A stretch of DNA of 22,953 nt from Bacteriovorax stolpii (lineage in GTDB: Bacteria > Bdellovibrionota > Bacteriovoracia > Bacteriovoracales > Bacteriovoracaceae), in NCBI GenBank assembly GCA_945862475.1, contig CAMAYW010000005.1, forward strand, positions 1 through 22,953, given 5' to 3'. Both the position numbers and the translations under genes were made by a program. The notes under the pieces were generated by a model that saw only the letters and a list, made by a program, of their open reading frames with translations, did not search any database and had not been told where the DNA came from. Below, piece by piece: positions 1-7,096 of this stretch; positions within the stretch are counted from its first letter, which is position 1, and the number at the start of each line of letters is the position of its first letter.

Positions 1-630
1 GATCCAAGAACTTGGGAACACTTCCAAGATGCGGGCCGATGGATTGATGAACCAACGAATACCTTCACTTTTTCCATGGAGAAGAAAAATAACATTATCT
101 ACTTCACTATTTTTCATCCGAAATATCTAAAGAGCCTTACTTATAATAAATCTCAAGATGGGTACGATTTTCAAGAAGTAGAACAAGAAACGTACGACTT
201 CTCATCTCCAATACCAGAAGGTTCAAATCTTCTTTATCTTGGTAACACTCACATGAACATGAATTGGCAAATTGGTTATGGAAGACAATTTGTTGTTTTA
301 AATTCAGAAAAAGCGGGAAAGTTAAGTTACACCATTAAAGGTGATGTTGGTATCTCAACTGGTAAGGCCCGGTCTGTTCACATTATTCCAGGTAAGGCGT
401 GGGATGATTACGCTGACGATATGAAGGTTCAGGGATATAATACATCGATCGGTCATCGCTTAGAATATCAACGCGGTAGAGTTTCTCTTTTTATTGACCA
501 AAAAACTGTTTTCTCAAAATTAAAACATGGATTTTACGACGGTACCATTGAGTACAACTTAAACTATAGTCCTACGACTTTTGGTATCGGAATTGATCTC
601 TTTAAACCTAAAAAGAAAAAGGGCCCTTAG
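1..630 (+). CDS. Hypothetical protein, probable outer-membrane beta-barrel, 5' end outside the window
   Basis: The frame is open from base 1 and runs 209 codons to a TAG stop. The first ATG inside the window is at 76, but the codons before it read as ordinary protein, so the gene very likely starts upstream. I do not recognise a family. The sequence is rich in alternating polar/hydrophobic stretches with many Tyr, Gly and Asn, including segments around IGYGRQFVVLN, KLSYTIKGDVGIS and IEYNLNYSPTTFGIGIDLF. This is typical of short transmembrane beta strands, and the last strand ends in Phe as in outer-membrane barrels. A basic tail (KPKKKKGP) follows, partly encoded by the terminator stem. It is the only plus-strand gene and converges on the biotin-carrier gene. 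Barrel topology is an inference; function is unknown. Confidence 0.6.
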   Translation, partial: DPRTWEHFQDAGRWIDEPTNTFTFSMEKKNNIIYFTIFHPKYLKSLTYNKSQDGYDFQEVEQETYDFSSPIPEGSNLLYLGNTHMNMNWQIGYGRQFVVLNSEKAGKLSYTIKGDVGISTGKARSVHIIPGKAWDDYADDMKVQGYNTSIGHRLEYQRGRVSLFIDQKTVFSKLKHGFYDGTIEYNLNYSPTTFGIGIDLFKPKKKKGP

Positions 631-637
631 GCCCTTT
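618..637. terminator. Bidirectional intrinsic terminator between convergent genes
   Basis: A perfect 8-bp inverted repeat (AAAGGGCC, loop CTTA, GGCCCTTT) is followed on the plus strand by ATTTATTC and on the minus strand by a T-rich run (TTCTTTTT). It can end both the plus-strand gene, whose TAG stop (628-630) lies inside the hairpin, and the minus-strand carboxylase operon, whose last stop codon is 640-642. Confidence 0.85.
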
Positions 638-639
638 AT

Positions 640-1119
640 TTATTCTTCGATTTCAACCATTAAGAATCCAGCTTCAAGGGCCTGGCCCTCTTTGACGTTC
701 ACAGATTTAACTGTGCCATCCGCACCGGACTTAATTTCATTTTCCATTTTCATGGCCTCAAGAATAAGGACTGTTTCACCCTTAGAAACCTTGTCCCCTT
801 CTTTTTTCATGATTTTAACAATCTTACCAGGCATCTGAGTAATAAGTGCCCCAGCTCCACCTTTATTAAGACCAGAAGGTTTAAAGCCTCTATAAACCTT
901 ATAAACTTCGGAATTTGAAACGAGGACTTCATTCACACCGAGTGCCGCGAGCTTTTTCCAGGCCACGCCATCAAAGGAATAATAGTTTTTTCCCGCGAGA
1001 CTCTTTAAAAATAATTTTGTTTTCGCACCTTCGTGCGTAAACTCAAAAACTTTCCCCGGTTGAATTTCAACATCAAGACTGAATTCTTTCATGTCTTGGT
1101 TAAGAAAATAATATCTCAT
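640..1119 (-). CDS. Biotin carboxyl carrier subunit of acyl-CoA carboxylase
   Basis: This 159-residue protein carries the covalently bound biotin that shuttles CO2 from the biotin carboxylase to the carboxyltransferase. The C-terminal half (about 92-159) is a biotinyl/lipoyl domain with the attachment motif EAMKM at 121-125, so Lys124 is the predicted biotinylated residue. The first roughly 85 residues are beta-rich and match no domain I can name. They may correspond to the BT/linker region that joins carboxylase and carrier in fused propionyl-CoA carboxylase alpha chains. Its ATG overlaps the stop of the biotin carboxylase gene (ATGA), suggesting translational coupling. It is the last gene of the operon and ends just before the terminator at 618-637. 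I give no symbol because accB and pccA-type names are both used for such split carriers. Confidence 0.9.
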   Translation of the reverse strand: MRYYFLNQDMKEFSLDVEIQPGKVFEFTHEGAKTKLFLKSLAGKNYYSFDGVAWKKLAALGVNEVLVSNSEVYKVYRGFKPSGLNKGGAGALITQMPGKIVKIMKKEGDKVSKGETVLILEAMKMENEIKSGADGTVKSVNVKEGQALEAGFLMVEIEE

Positions 1120-2552
1120 ACCTTCCCTCCCATTTGATTTAATTCAATCGCCGCGACCTTGAGCATGAAGGACTTCATATCTTCTTGAGGTGCAACTTTT
1201 TCCTGTGGCTTAATAGTACCTATATAGTTTGTTGAATAATTCCCTTTTCGAAAATGATCCTCATCCAGGATGACTTTATGAAGAGCGATATTTGTTTTAA
1301 TGCCGTCAATAATGAGTCCATCGACAGCGTTCCGAACTTTTCGAAGGGCCACATCGCGGTTAAACCCTCTTGCGATCAGTTTTCCAATCATCGGATCAAA
1401 ATCAGGAGTGATGGTAAACTTTGGATAGATACAATGATCGAAGCGAATTCCTTGAGGAAAGGTTGTTTCAAATCCTACAATTTTTCCTGGGGCAGGAAGC
1501 ATTGTTATTGGATCCTCCGCACAAATACGAAGCTCAATCGCGTGCCCTTGAATCTTGATGTCCTCTTGAGATTTAAAATCAAGTGGCTCACCAAAAGCAG
1601 CTTTAATCATATTCGCAACGAGATCAACTCCAGTGATCTCTTCAGTGATCGGATGCTCGACCTGAATACGAGTATTCATTTCAAGAAAGTAGAATTTTTT
1701 ATCTTCCCCCATAATGAACTCAACCGTTCCAGCTGAATCATAATTAACGGCCCTGGCACACTTTACGGCCGTCTCACAAATGGATTTTCTTAATGCTTCA
1801 TCATTTCCAATAAATGGTGATGGCGCTTCTTCAATAATTTTTTGATGACGACGCTGGACAGAGCATTCACGCTCAAAGATGTGATACACATTGCCTTTTT
1901 TGTCCGCGAGGATCTGAACCTCAATATGATGAGGATTCAAAATATATTTTTCAACTAATAGGCCCGCGTATCCAAAACTAGAAAGAGCTTCTCGCTGAAC
2001 TGCTGCAAAATTATTTTTAACATCTTCTTCTGAATAACATGGTCTCATCCCCTTACCACCGCCACCAGCAACGGCCTTAAGAAGAATCGGGTAACCCATT
2101 TCGTTACCGAGCTTAATAGCTTCCTCAACTGTGGGAACTTCCCCAATTGAACCAGGAACAACTGGGACACCAGCTTCCTTAGCAACCTGCTTAGAAATAT
2201 CCTTCGCCCCCATTTTATAAACGGCGGTTGGATTTGGGCCAATAAAGGTAATTCCCTTTTTCGCGAGAGCTTCAGAAAACTCCCTGTTCTCTGATAAGAA
2301 TCCATAACCTGGATGAACGCCATCGATTTTATAGTCATCAATGAGCTTCATGATTTTTGGGATATCTAGATAAGTTTCTTTATTGTTATTACCAGCGAGT
2401 CTTACCCATTCTTGACAATACTCTAGATGAGGTGGCTCGGTTTCGTTATCAGTCCAAACACCAACAGAAACAAGACCCAACTCGTTTAGCGCTTTTGCAA
2501 CTCGAATAGCAATTTCTCCACGATTAATAATTAAAACTCTTTTACCTTTCAT
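1116..2552 (-). CDS. Biotin carboxylase subunit of acyl-CoA carboxylase
   Basis: This ATP-grasp enzyme carboxylates biotin on the carrier protein using ATP and bicarbonate. At 478 residues it is a complete stand-alone biotin carboxylase (AccC is about 450). The N-terminal fold begins with VLIINRGEIAIRV (6-18) and PGYGFLSEN (81-89). The glycine-rich ATP loop GGGGKGMR is at 163-170. The catalytic stretch EMNTRIQVEHP at 291-301 carries the conserved Glu, Asn, Arg and Glu-His residues, and ERECSVQRRHQK is at 227-238. The C-terminal roughly 25 residues extend beyond the usual AccC end. The start overlaps the stop of the upstream carboxyltransferase gene by 4 nt and its own stop overlaps the carrier gene by 4 nt. 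The partner carboxyltransferase is PccB-like, so this is more likely a propionyl/acyl-CoA carboxylase component than the general AccC, although it could serve both. Confidence 0.93.
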   Translation of the reverse strand: MKGKRVLIINRGEIAIRVAKALNELGLVSVGVWTDNETEPPHLEYCQEWVRLAGNNNKETYLDIPKIMKLIDDYKIDGVHPGYGFLSENREFSEALAKKGITFIGPNPTAVYKMGAKDISKQVAKEAGVPVVPGSIGEVPTVEEAIKLGNEMGYPILLKAVAGGGGKGMRPCYSEEDVKNNFAAVQREALSSFGYAGLLVEKYILNPHHIEVQILADKKGNVYHIFERECSVQRRHQKIIEEAPSPFIGNDEALRKSICETAVKCARAVNYDSAGTVEFIMGEDKKFYFLEMNTRIQVEHPITEEITGVDLVANMIKAAFGEPLDFKSQEDIKIQGHAIELRICAEDPITMLPAPGKIVGFETTFPQGIRFDHCIYPKFTITPDFDPMIGKLIARGFNRDVALRKVRNAVDGLIIDGIKTNIALHKVILDEDHFRKGNYSTNYIGTIKPQEKVAPQEDMKSFMLKVAAIELNQMGGKV

Positions 2553-4108
2553 AGTGGAATATTCCCGTGTTTACGATCTGGCGTTGAAATCTTTTTATGC
2601 TCTAATGCCTTAAGGTACTGATACAATCGCTGTCTTGTGATTTCTGGATTAATGATCTCATCCACATACCCAAGCTCTGCTGCTCTATAAGGGTTAGCGA
2701 AGTTATTTTCATAGTTTTCCACAAGACTCGCTTTCTTCTTGTTGAAATCTTCGCCTTTTAATCCATTAAGTTCATTTCTAAAAATAATATTAACCGCACC
2801 TTCAGCTCCCATCACGGCAATTTCTGCTGTCGGGTAAGCCAAATTAATATCGGCCCTTATGTGTTTTGATGCCATCACATCATAGGCGCCACCATAGGCT
2901 TTTCTCGTAATTAAAGTAATAAGTGGAACTGTTGCCTCAGAGTATGCGTATAATAATTTAGCTCCGTGACGGATAATGCCACCATACTCCTGAACTGTAC
3001 CCGGTAAGAATCCTGGGACATCTACAAGAGTGATAATCGGAATATTAAAGGCATCACAAAAACGGACAAATCTAGCGGCCTTTACAGAAGAGTCGATATC
3101 TAAGCAACCGGCCAAAAAACTTGGCTGATTTCCTACAATTCCGACCTTAATTCCACCAATAGAAGCAAATCCAGTCAGAATGTTTTTAGCAAAGTCAGCA
3201 TGAACTTCTAAAAAGTGCTGATCATCGATGACTTCAAGAATAAGCTCATGCATATCATAAGGTTTCTTTGAATTGTCAGGGATGAAGTTTTTAAGTTTAT
3301 TATTAGATCTTGTGACTGAATCAGTCGTGAGCTTTAAAGAATGCTTTACTTTATTACAAGCTGGGATAAAGGAAAATAATTCTCTAACTCTTTCAAAGCA
3401 ATCATCTTCATCATCTGTTCTAAAGTGGGCTACCCCAGATTTTTCGTTATGTGTATGAGCTCCACCTAAGTCATCTTTTGTCACTTCTTCGTGGGTCACT
3501 GTTTTAATAACATCGGGGCCAGTCACAAACATGTATGACGTTTTATCTACCATAAAAATAAAATCAGTCATGGCCGGAGAATAAACCGCCCCACCAGCAC
3601 ATGGACCCATAATGAGAGAGATTTGCGGGATCACTCCCGAGGCCTTCACGTTTCGGTAGAAGATTTCAGCATAACCGGCTAGGGATTCAACACCCTCTTG
3701 GATTCTTGCTCCCCCAGAATCGTTAATACCAATGACTGGTATTTTATTTTCAAGAGCGAAGTCCATGACCTTGCAAATTTTCTTTGCAAATGCTCCACCG
3801 AGAGCACCACCCCAACAGGTGAAGTCTTGAGAAAATATAGCAACTTGCTGGCCATTAATTTTCCCAATCCCGGTAATAACACCGTCACCAAGATATTTAG
3901 TTTTCTCCATTCCAAAAGAATCGCAACGATGAACGACAAATTTATCAAACTCAATAAATGATTCTGGATCAAGTAACTTATTGATTCTTTCTCGAGCCGT
4001 GTATTTTCCCTGTTCGTGTTGTTTCTTAATTCTTTCTAGACCGCCACCCAATTCTGCTTGTTTTGAAAGCGAAGAAAGTTGTTCGCGACGTTGATCGTTG
4101 GTCAACAT
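2549..4108 (-). CDS. Acyl-CoA (probably propionyl-CoA) carboxylase carboxyltransferase subunit
   Basis: This crotonase-fold carboxyltransferase moves CO2 from carboxybiotin to an acyl-CoA, for example propionyl-CoA to methylmalonyl-CoA. The N-terminal half carries GGARIQEG (132-139) and GPCAGGAVYSP (168-178), the oxyanion/CoA elements. The C-terminal half carries DVPGFLPG (363-370) and YGGAYDVM (405-412). The Asp of AYDVM (residue 410) is present. From memory it aligns with the position linked to propionyl versus acetyl preference in PccB/AccB enzymes, so the substrate is inferred. An in-frame TTG lies 24 nt upstream (4132), but the ATG at 4108 follows AGGAGG at good spacing and is the better start, giving 519 residues as in the PccB/12S family. 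It is the first gene of a three-gene operon with its own candidate promoter at 4135-4163. Confidence 0.93.
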   Translation of the reverse strand: MLTNDQRREQLSSLSKQAELGGGLERIKKQHEQGKYTARERINKLLDPESFIEFDKFVVHRCDSFGMEKTKYLGDGVITGIGKINGQQVAIFSQDFTCWGGALGGAFAKKICKVMDFALENKIPVIGINDSGGARIQEGVESLAGYAEIFYRNVKASGVIPQISLIMGPCAGGAVYSPAMTDFIFMVDKTSYMFVTGPDVIKTVTHEEVTKDDLGGAHTHNEKSGVAHFRTDDEDDCFERVRELFSFIPACNKVKHSLKLTTDSVTRSNNKLKNFIPDNSKKPYDMHELILEVIDDQHFLEVHADFAKNILTGFASIGGIKVGIVGNQPSFLAGCLDIDSSVKAARFVRFCDAFNIPIITLVDVPGFLPGTVQEYGGIIRHGAKLLYAYSEATVPLITLITRKAYGGAYDVMASKHIRADINLAYPTAEIAVMGAEGAVNIIFRNELNGLKGEDFNKKKASLVENYENNFANPYRAAELGYVDEIINPEITRQRLYQYLKALEHKKISTPDRKHGNIPL

Positions 4109-4134
4109 AGGACCCTCCTGAATTTTGTCCAAAA

Positions 4135-4163
4135 GTTATACCTTGGAAGACCTTCAGGGTAAA
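4135..4163 (-). promoter_or_regulatory. Candidate sigma-70 promoter of the acyl-CoA carboxylase operon
   Basis: On the minus strand TTTACC (4158-4163) and TATAAC (4135-4140) are separated by exactly 17 bp (4/6 and 5/6 consensus matches). The -35 overlaps the last codons of the phosphoesterase gene. The expected start point near 4128 would give a leader of about 20 nt containing AGGAGG before the ATG at 4108. Confidence 0.5.
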
Positions 4164-4903
4164 GAATGCTGCTTTGAATTATCCCAAATTTTAAGTGAGA
4201 CATGGCCGTTGTTTATTTCAACATAATGGCAAGAAAGTAGCCAGGAGCCTGGATTTAAATATCTTTTCTCATTATCAAGGATGACTTCTCCAGGATGATG
4301 AGTATGACCAAACACGACACAATCAAATCCTCTTTCAGAAATTTCTCTCGCTGCCTCCTGAAACTCAGGAGGCTCCCCAATGATTCCCGTTTTTCTGGCC
4401 CTTAAATGCGCTCTCCATTTTTCAAAAGCGATCCAACTTTTATAAAGCCGTGGAGAAATTTTCAAGAGAAGTCCTCCCAAGTGAGTGAGCTTCTCATAAA
4501 GTCTTGGATATTTCACAAACAATGGATCATAGATGTGTCCATGCTCAATTCGAATTCTTGAATTTCCTGATTGCACATTTAAAAAGGGGGACACTTTAAA
4601 ATAGCCCCAATCTTCTAGAAAATTCTCAAAGGGCATATCGTGATTACCAACAATGTAATAGATGCTATGGTTTTCCTTATTTATATTCTTAATGGTCCGA
4701 ACCACTTCTGGCATTTCAGTGACCATTTTACTAAGCGACGCTTGCGCGACCTCAAGACCATCTCCATTAATACAAATATCGTAATTTTGAGCTGCGGCCC
4801 ATTTAATAAAATCAAGAACAATATGTGTGGTTGTTGAAAAGGGATTACCAAAATGAAGATCAGAAATGACCACCATCTTTTTTGTTGTAAGATTTGTGAT
4901 CAT
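4154..4903 (-). CDS. Metallophosphoesterase, COG2908/LpxH-like (UDP-2,3-diacylglucosamine hydrolase family)
   Basis: This 249-residue calcineurin-like phosphoesterase has the full two-metal set: DLH at 15-17, GD at 47-48, GNHD at 86-89, a His in EHGH (120-123) and GHTHHP at 199-204. Length and motif order fit the LpxH-like branch of lipid A biosynthesis enzymes. True LpxH usually has GNRD where this protein has GNHD, and GDGLE stands in place of GDLFE, so the substrate is not settled. A stretch around 137-175 is rich in Leu, Arg and Lys and resembles the membrane-facing helical insert of LpxH-type enzymes. There is no signal peptide, so it is probably a cytoplasmic or membrane-peripheral enzyme. 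Its ATG overlaps the stop of the upstream cyclic-nucleotide-binding gene (ATGA), suggesting coupled translation. Confidence 0.8.
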   Translation of the reverse strand: MITNLTTKKMVVISDLHFGNPFSTTTHIVLDFIKWAAAQNYDICINGDGLEVAQASLSKMVTEMPEVVRTIKNINKENHSIYYIVGNHDMPFENFLEDWGYFKVSPFLNVQSGNSRIRIEHGHIYDPLFVKYPRLYEKLTHLGGLLLKISPRLYKSWIAFEKWRAHLRARKTGIIGEPPEFQEAAREISERGFDCVVFGHTHHPGEVILDNEKRYLNPGSWLLSCHYVEINNGHVSLKIWDNSKQHSLP

Positions 4904-5343
4904 TTTCCACTCAGCATCTGAAGGATTTCTTCCACTTTCTCTTTAGGAATATTACCCTTTTGAATCACCTCAAGAAGACGCTCGTTGGAAACTTTAATTC
5001 TTAGAGATAAGGCTTGGAGCATTTCAAACGCGAAGGTCGGATCTCTTCTAATTTTTAGAAGAAAGCCACCCGGTTGAATGACCAGAAGCTTCGTTTTTCC
5101 TTTGGCCTTTGCACCAGCAAAACGATGTCCTCCTTGCAAAAGGGCCATGTCTCCAAAGAAATCACCACGATTGAAAACAGCGAGCTTTAGTTCACCTAAA
5201 GGAGATTTTTTAAAGATCTCTATTTCACCTTCTTGAATAATAAAGAGATCTCTTGAAGTATCACCTTCTACGAAAACATCCTCACCATCATCATAGAGAA
5301 CCACTTTTTCGTGGGTAATTTTTGTATCAATAATTTTTGGCAT
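4900..5343 (-). CDS. Stand-alone cyclic nucleotide-binding (CRP/cNMP) domain protein
   Basis: This 147-residue protein consists almost entirely of a cNMP-binding beta-roll (about 8-100) followed by helices. Conserved features are GEDVFVEGD (20-28), LFIIQEGEIEIF (33-44) and the phosphate-binding-cassette region FGDMALL...HRFAGA (63-78). The Arg that normally contacts the cyclic phosphate is present (Arg74), but the usual Glu of FGE is Asp65, so ligand binding is not assured. There is no helix-turn-helix, so it is not a CRP-type transcription factor. It may act through protein-protein contacts. It overlaps the metallophosphoesterase gene by 4 nt. The start has no Shine-Dalgarno: the ATG lies 13 nt after a terminator hairpin (5357-5382). 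No better ATG exists before residue 66, and the fold begins directly after residue 1, so I kept this start. Confidence 0.85.
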   Translation of the reverse strand: MPKIIDTKITHEKVVLYDDGEDVFVEGDTSRDLFIIQEGEIEIFKKSPLGELKLAVFNRGDFFGDMALLQGGHRFAGAKAKGKTKLLVIQPGGFLLKIRRDPTFAFEMLQALSLRIKVSNERLLEVIQKGNIPKEKVEEILQMLSGK

Positions 5344-5356
5344 ATTTAAAAATTAA

Positions 5357-5382
5357 AAAGGGGAAGGCTTGCCTTCCCCTTT
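5357..5382 (-). terminator. Strong intrinsic terminator of the sigma-54 activator gene
   Basis: A 12-bp perfect inverted repeat (AAAGGGGAAGGC / GCCTTCCCCTTT) with a tiny loop is followed on the minus strand by TTTTTAATTTTT. It lies 6 nt after the stop codon of the sigma-54 activator and 13 nt before the ATG of the cyclic-nucleotide-binding gene. Confidence 0.9.
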
Positions 5383-5388
5383 ATTCGA

Positions 5389-6981
5389 TTACTCGCCAGC
5401 GGCGCGTTTTTGAGCTCGTTTATCTAGTCCGTACTTTTCAACTTTCATGATTAGTCCTGCCCGAGAAATTCCTAATTCCTTCGCGAGTTTGGATTTATTA
5501 AATCCACAACGCTTGAGCCCTTCTCTAATCATGAGAATCTCTAGCTCTTCAAGTGCATCCTTTAAGGACCCATTGGTATTGACACCTTTCAGAACACTTC
5601 CACCTGAATGAGAATGTGAGTGTGATTCACCACTTTCTAGTATTCTTGCAGACAACATATCTGGGGTAATTGTTTTATCTTCGCCGGCAAGAACCACAAG
5701 ACGCTCAACCTCATTTTGAAGTTCACGCACGTTTCCTGGCCAGTGGTGATCTAGCATCTTCTCTAGACACTTTTTGGAAAACGTTTTTAAAGGAACACCC
5801 GCTTCCTCACAGCGTTTTTGGAGGAAGAAATCCATTAATACTGGGATATCCTCTTGCCTTTCTCTTAGAGCTGGAATGGCAACGTTAATCACGTTAATTC
5901 TATAATAAAGATCTTCTCTGAACTCACCCTTGGCAATCATCTCTTTAAGATTTTTATTTGTTGCCGCAAGAACTCTCACATTCACTTTTCTCGGAGTTGT
6001 GGCACCTACTGGAAGGAAGGTTCCCTCTTGTAGGATACGAAGAAGTTTAACTTGCATTGATGGAGACGTATCTCCGATTTCATCTAAGAATAGGGTTCCA
6101 CCATTGGCAACTTCGAAGACACCTTTTTTGTCTTTTATAGCTCCTGTAAATGCACCTTTGACGTGCCCAAAGAGTTCTGAATCGAGAAGGTTATCGTTAA
6201 ATGCAGAACAGTTTACGGCCATGAAGACAGCATCTTTTCTTGTTGAATTATAGTGAATGGCCTTTGCCACCATTTCTTTACCCGTACCATTTTCACCTTG
6301 AATCATGATAGTTGACTCAGAGTTCGCGACCTTAGAGAGGAGGTGATACACCTGTTGCATCTTTTTCGATTTACCTATCAGATTATGATAGCGATATTTA
6401 TTACCGAGCTCCGAATTAAGGTCCATAATTCTTGATTCACGCTTAGAAATCTCCTGATGAAATGTTCCCACTTCATCGGCCATGATCCACACAAGCTCTT
6501 TCATTTCTGTATAAAAGCGACCTGAGAATTTTTTTACCTTAGAGATTGCAAATTTTGCATCTTCTTCACTAATCCCACATTCCACCATTTTTTGATGAAC
6601 ACCTTCCATTTCCTCAGACGTCGATGTGTCTTTGAAATAAGGATAAGCAATCACCACTCCACAAAACTCTCCATCCACTACAACTTTGTGTGAGTACCCA
6701 TATGTTCCTGGGAAGAAGGCATTAAATTCATACCCCTCTTCAGATGATGAATTAAAGAATTCGAAGACTTTTTCAATGTCCGTTTCGAGCCAGTCATGGC
6801 CATATGAGTGGGTCATTTGAAGTTTTAAAAATGGTGACTTAAAAGCATAGGAGGGATCTTGAATGAATTGCGCGCGCCCTTGCGTGTCCACATACACTAA
6901 GTCGAGTCCGTACCAGTTCCCTATGATCTTCTCGAGACTCTTTGTTGTATGAAGTTCTTTAATCGCTTTCCAATCAATCAT
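5389..6981 (-). CDS. Sigma-54-dependent transcriptional activator (bEBP) with an unassigned N-terminal sensor
   Basis: This 530-residue enhancer-binding protein uses ATP to remodel sigma-54 RNA polymerase. The AAA+ domain spans about 200-430: Walker A GENGTGKE (229-236), the sigma-54 contact loop GAFTGA (276-281), Walker B LFLDE (297-301), FREDLYYR (354-361) with the arginine fingers, and WPGNVREL (414-421). The C-terminal FIS-type helix-turn-helix is about 473-520. The N-terminal roughly 195 residues are not a response-regulator receiver (no Asp phosphoacceptor layout) or GAF domain that I recognise. The layout loosely recalls PocR-type ligand sensors (a Gly-rich strand pair near 100-115, then helices to about 185), but this is tentative. 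A His-rich linker (HSHSHS, 454-459) precedes the DNA-binding domain. The ATG follows AGGAGA at good spacing. Target promoters are not evident in the window. Confidence 0.92.
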   Translation of the reverse strand: MIDWKAIKELHTTKSLEKIIGNWYGLDLVYVDTQGRAQFIQDPSYAFKSPFLKLQMTHSYGHDWLETDIEKVFEFFNSSSEEGYEFNAFFPGTYGYSHKVVVDGEFCGVVIAYPYFKDTSTSEEMEGVHQKMVECGISEEDAKFAISKVKKFSGRFYTEMKELVWIMADEVGTFHQEISKRESRIMDLNSELGNKYRYHNLIGKSKKMQQVYHLLSKVANSESTIMIQGENGTGKEMVAKAIHYNSTRKDAVFMAVNCSAFNDNLLDSELFGHVKGAFTGAIKDKKGVFEVANGGTLFLDEIGDTSPSMQVKLLRILQEGTFLPVGATTPRKVNVRVLAATNKNLKEMIAKGEFREDLYYRINVINVAIPALRERQEDIPVLMDFFLQKRCEEAGVPLKTFSKKCLEKMLDHHWPGNVRELQNEVERLVVLAGEDKTITPDMLSARILESGESHSHSHSGGSVLKGVNTNGSLKDALEELEILMIREGLKRCGFNKSKLAKELGISRAGLIMKVEKYGLDKRAQKRAAGE

Positions 6982-7021
6982 GACGTTTCTCCTGTGACAG
7001 ATGCTCAGTCCATGAACATCT

Positions 7022-7050
7022 ATTTTAGTAATCGTCTTACTTATCGACAG
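7022..7050 (-). promoter_or_regulatory. Weak candidate sigma-70 promoter of the sigma-54 activator
   Basis: On the minus strand TAAAAT (7022-7027) is preceded at 17 bp by CTGTCG (7045-7050), a poor -35 (3/6). The -35 overlaps the palindrome at 7045-7057, which would suit autoregulation. The support is only positional. Confidence 0.2.
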
Positions 7051-7080
7051 TTTGTCGTTTTTCTTGACAGGAGATTTGTC
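7045..7080. promoter_or_regulatory. Two GACA/TGTC inverted repeats upstream of the sigma-54 activator, possible operator
   Basis: A perfect palindrome CGACA-GTT-TGTCG (7045-7057) and a second looser repeat GACA-N7-TGTC (7066-7080) have centres 22 bp apart, about two helical turns, in the 115-bp gap upstream of the activator. Paired inverted repeats are typical of activator binding sites, but the spacers differ (3 and 7) and no binding is shown. Confidence 0.35.
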
Positions 7081-7096
7081 TGAATGCGGATTTTAT

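Noticed and set aside
4109..4132. Upstream TTG start for the carboxyltransferase (527 residues)
   Set aside because: AGGAGG lies inside this extension and is spaced for the ATG at 4108, which gives the usual family length.
7064..7069. Perfect plus-strand TTGACA in the gap before the sigma-54 activator
   Set aside because: No plus-strand gene follows and there is no -10 at suitable spacing; it is better explained as part of the GACA/TGTC repeats.
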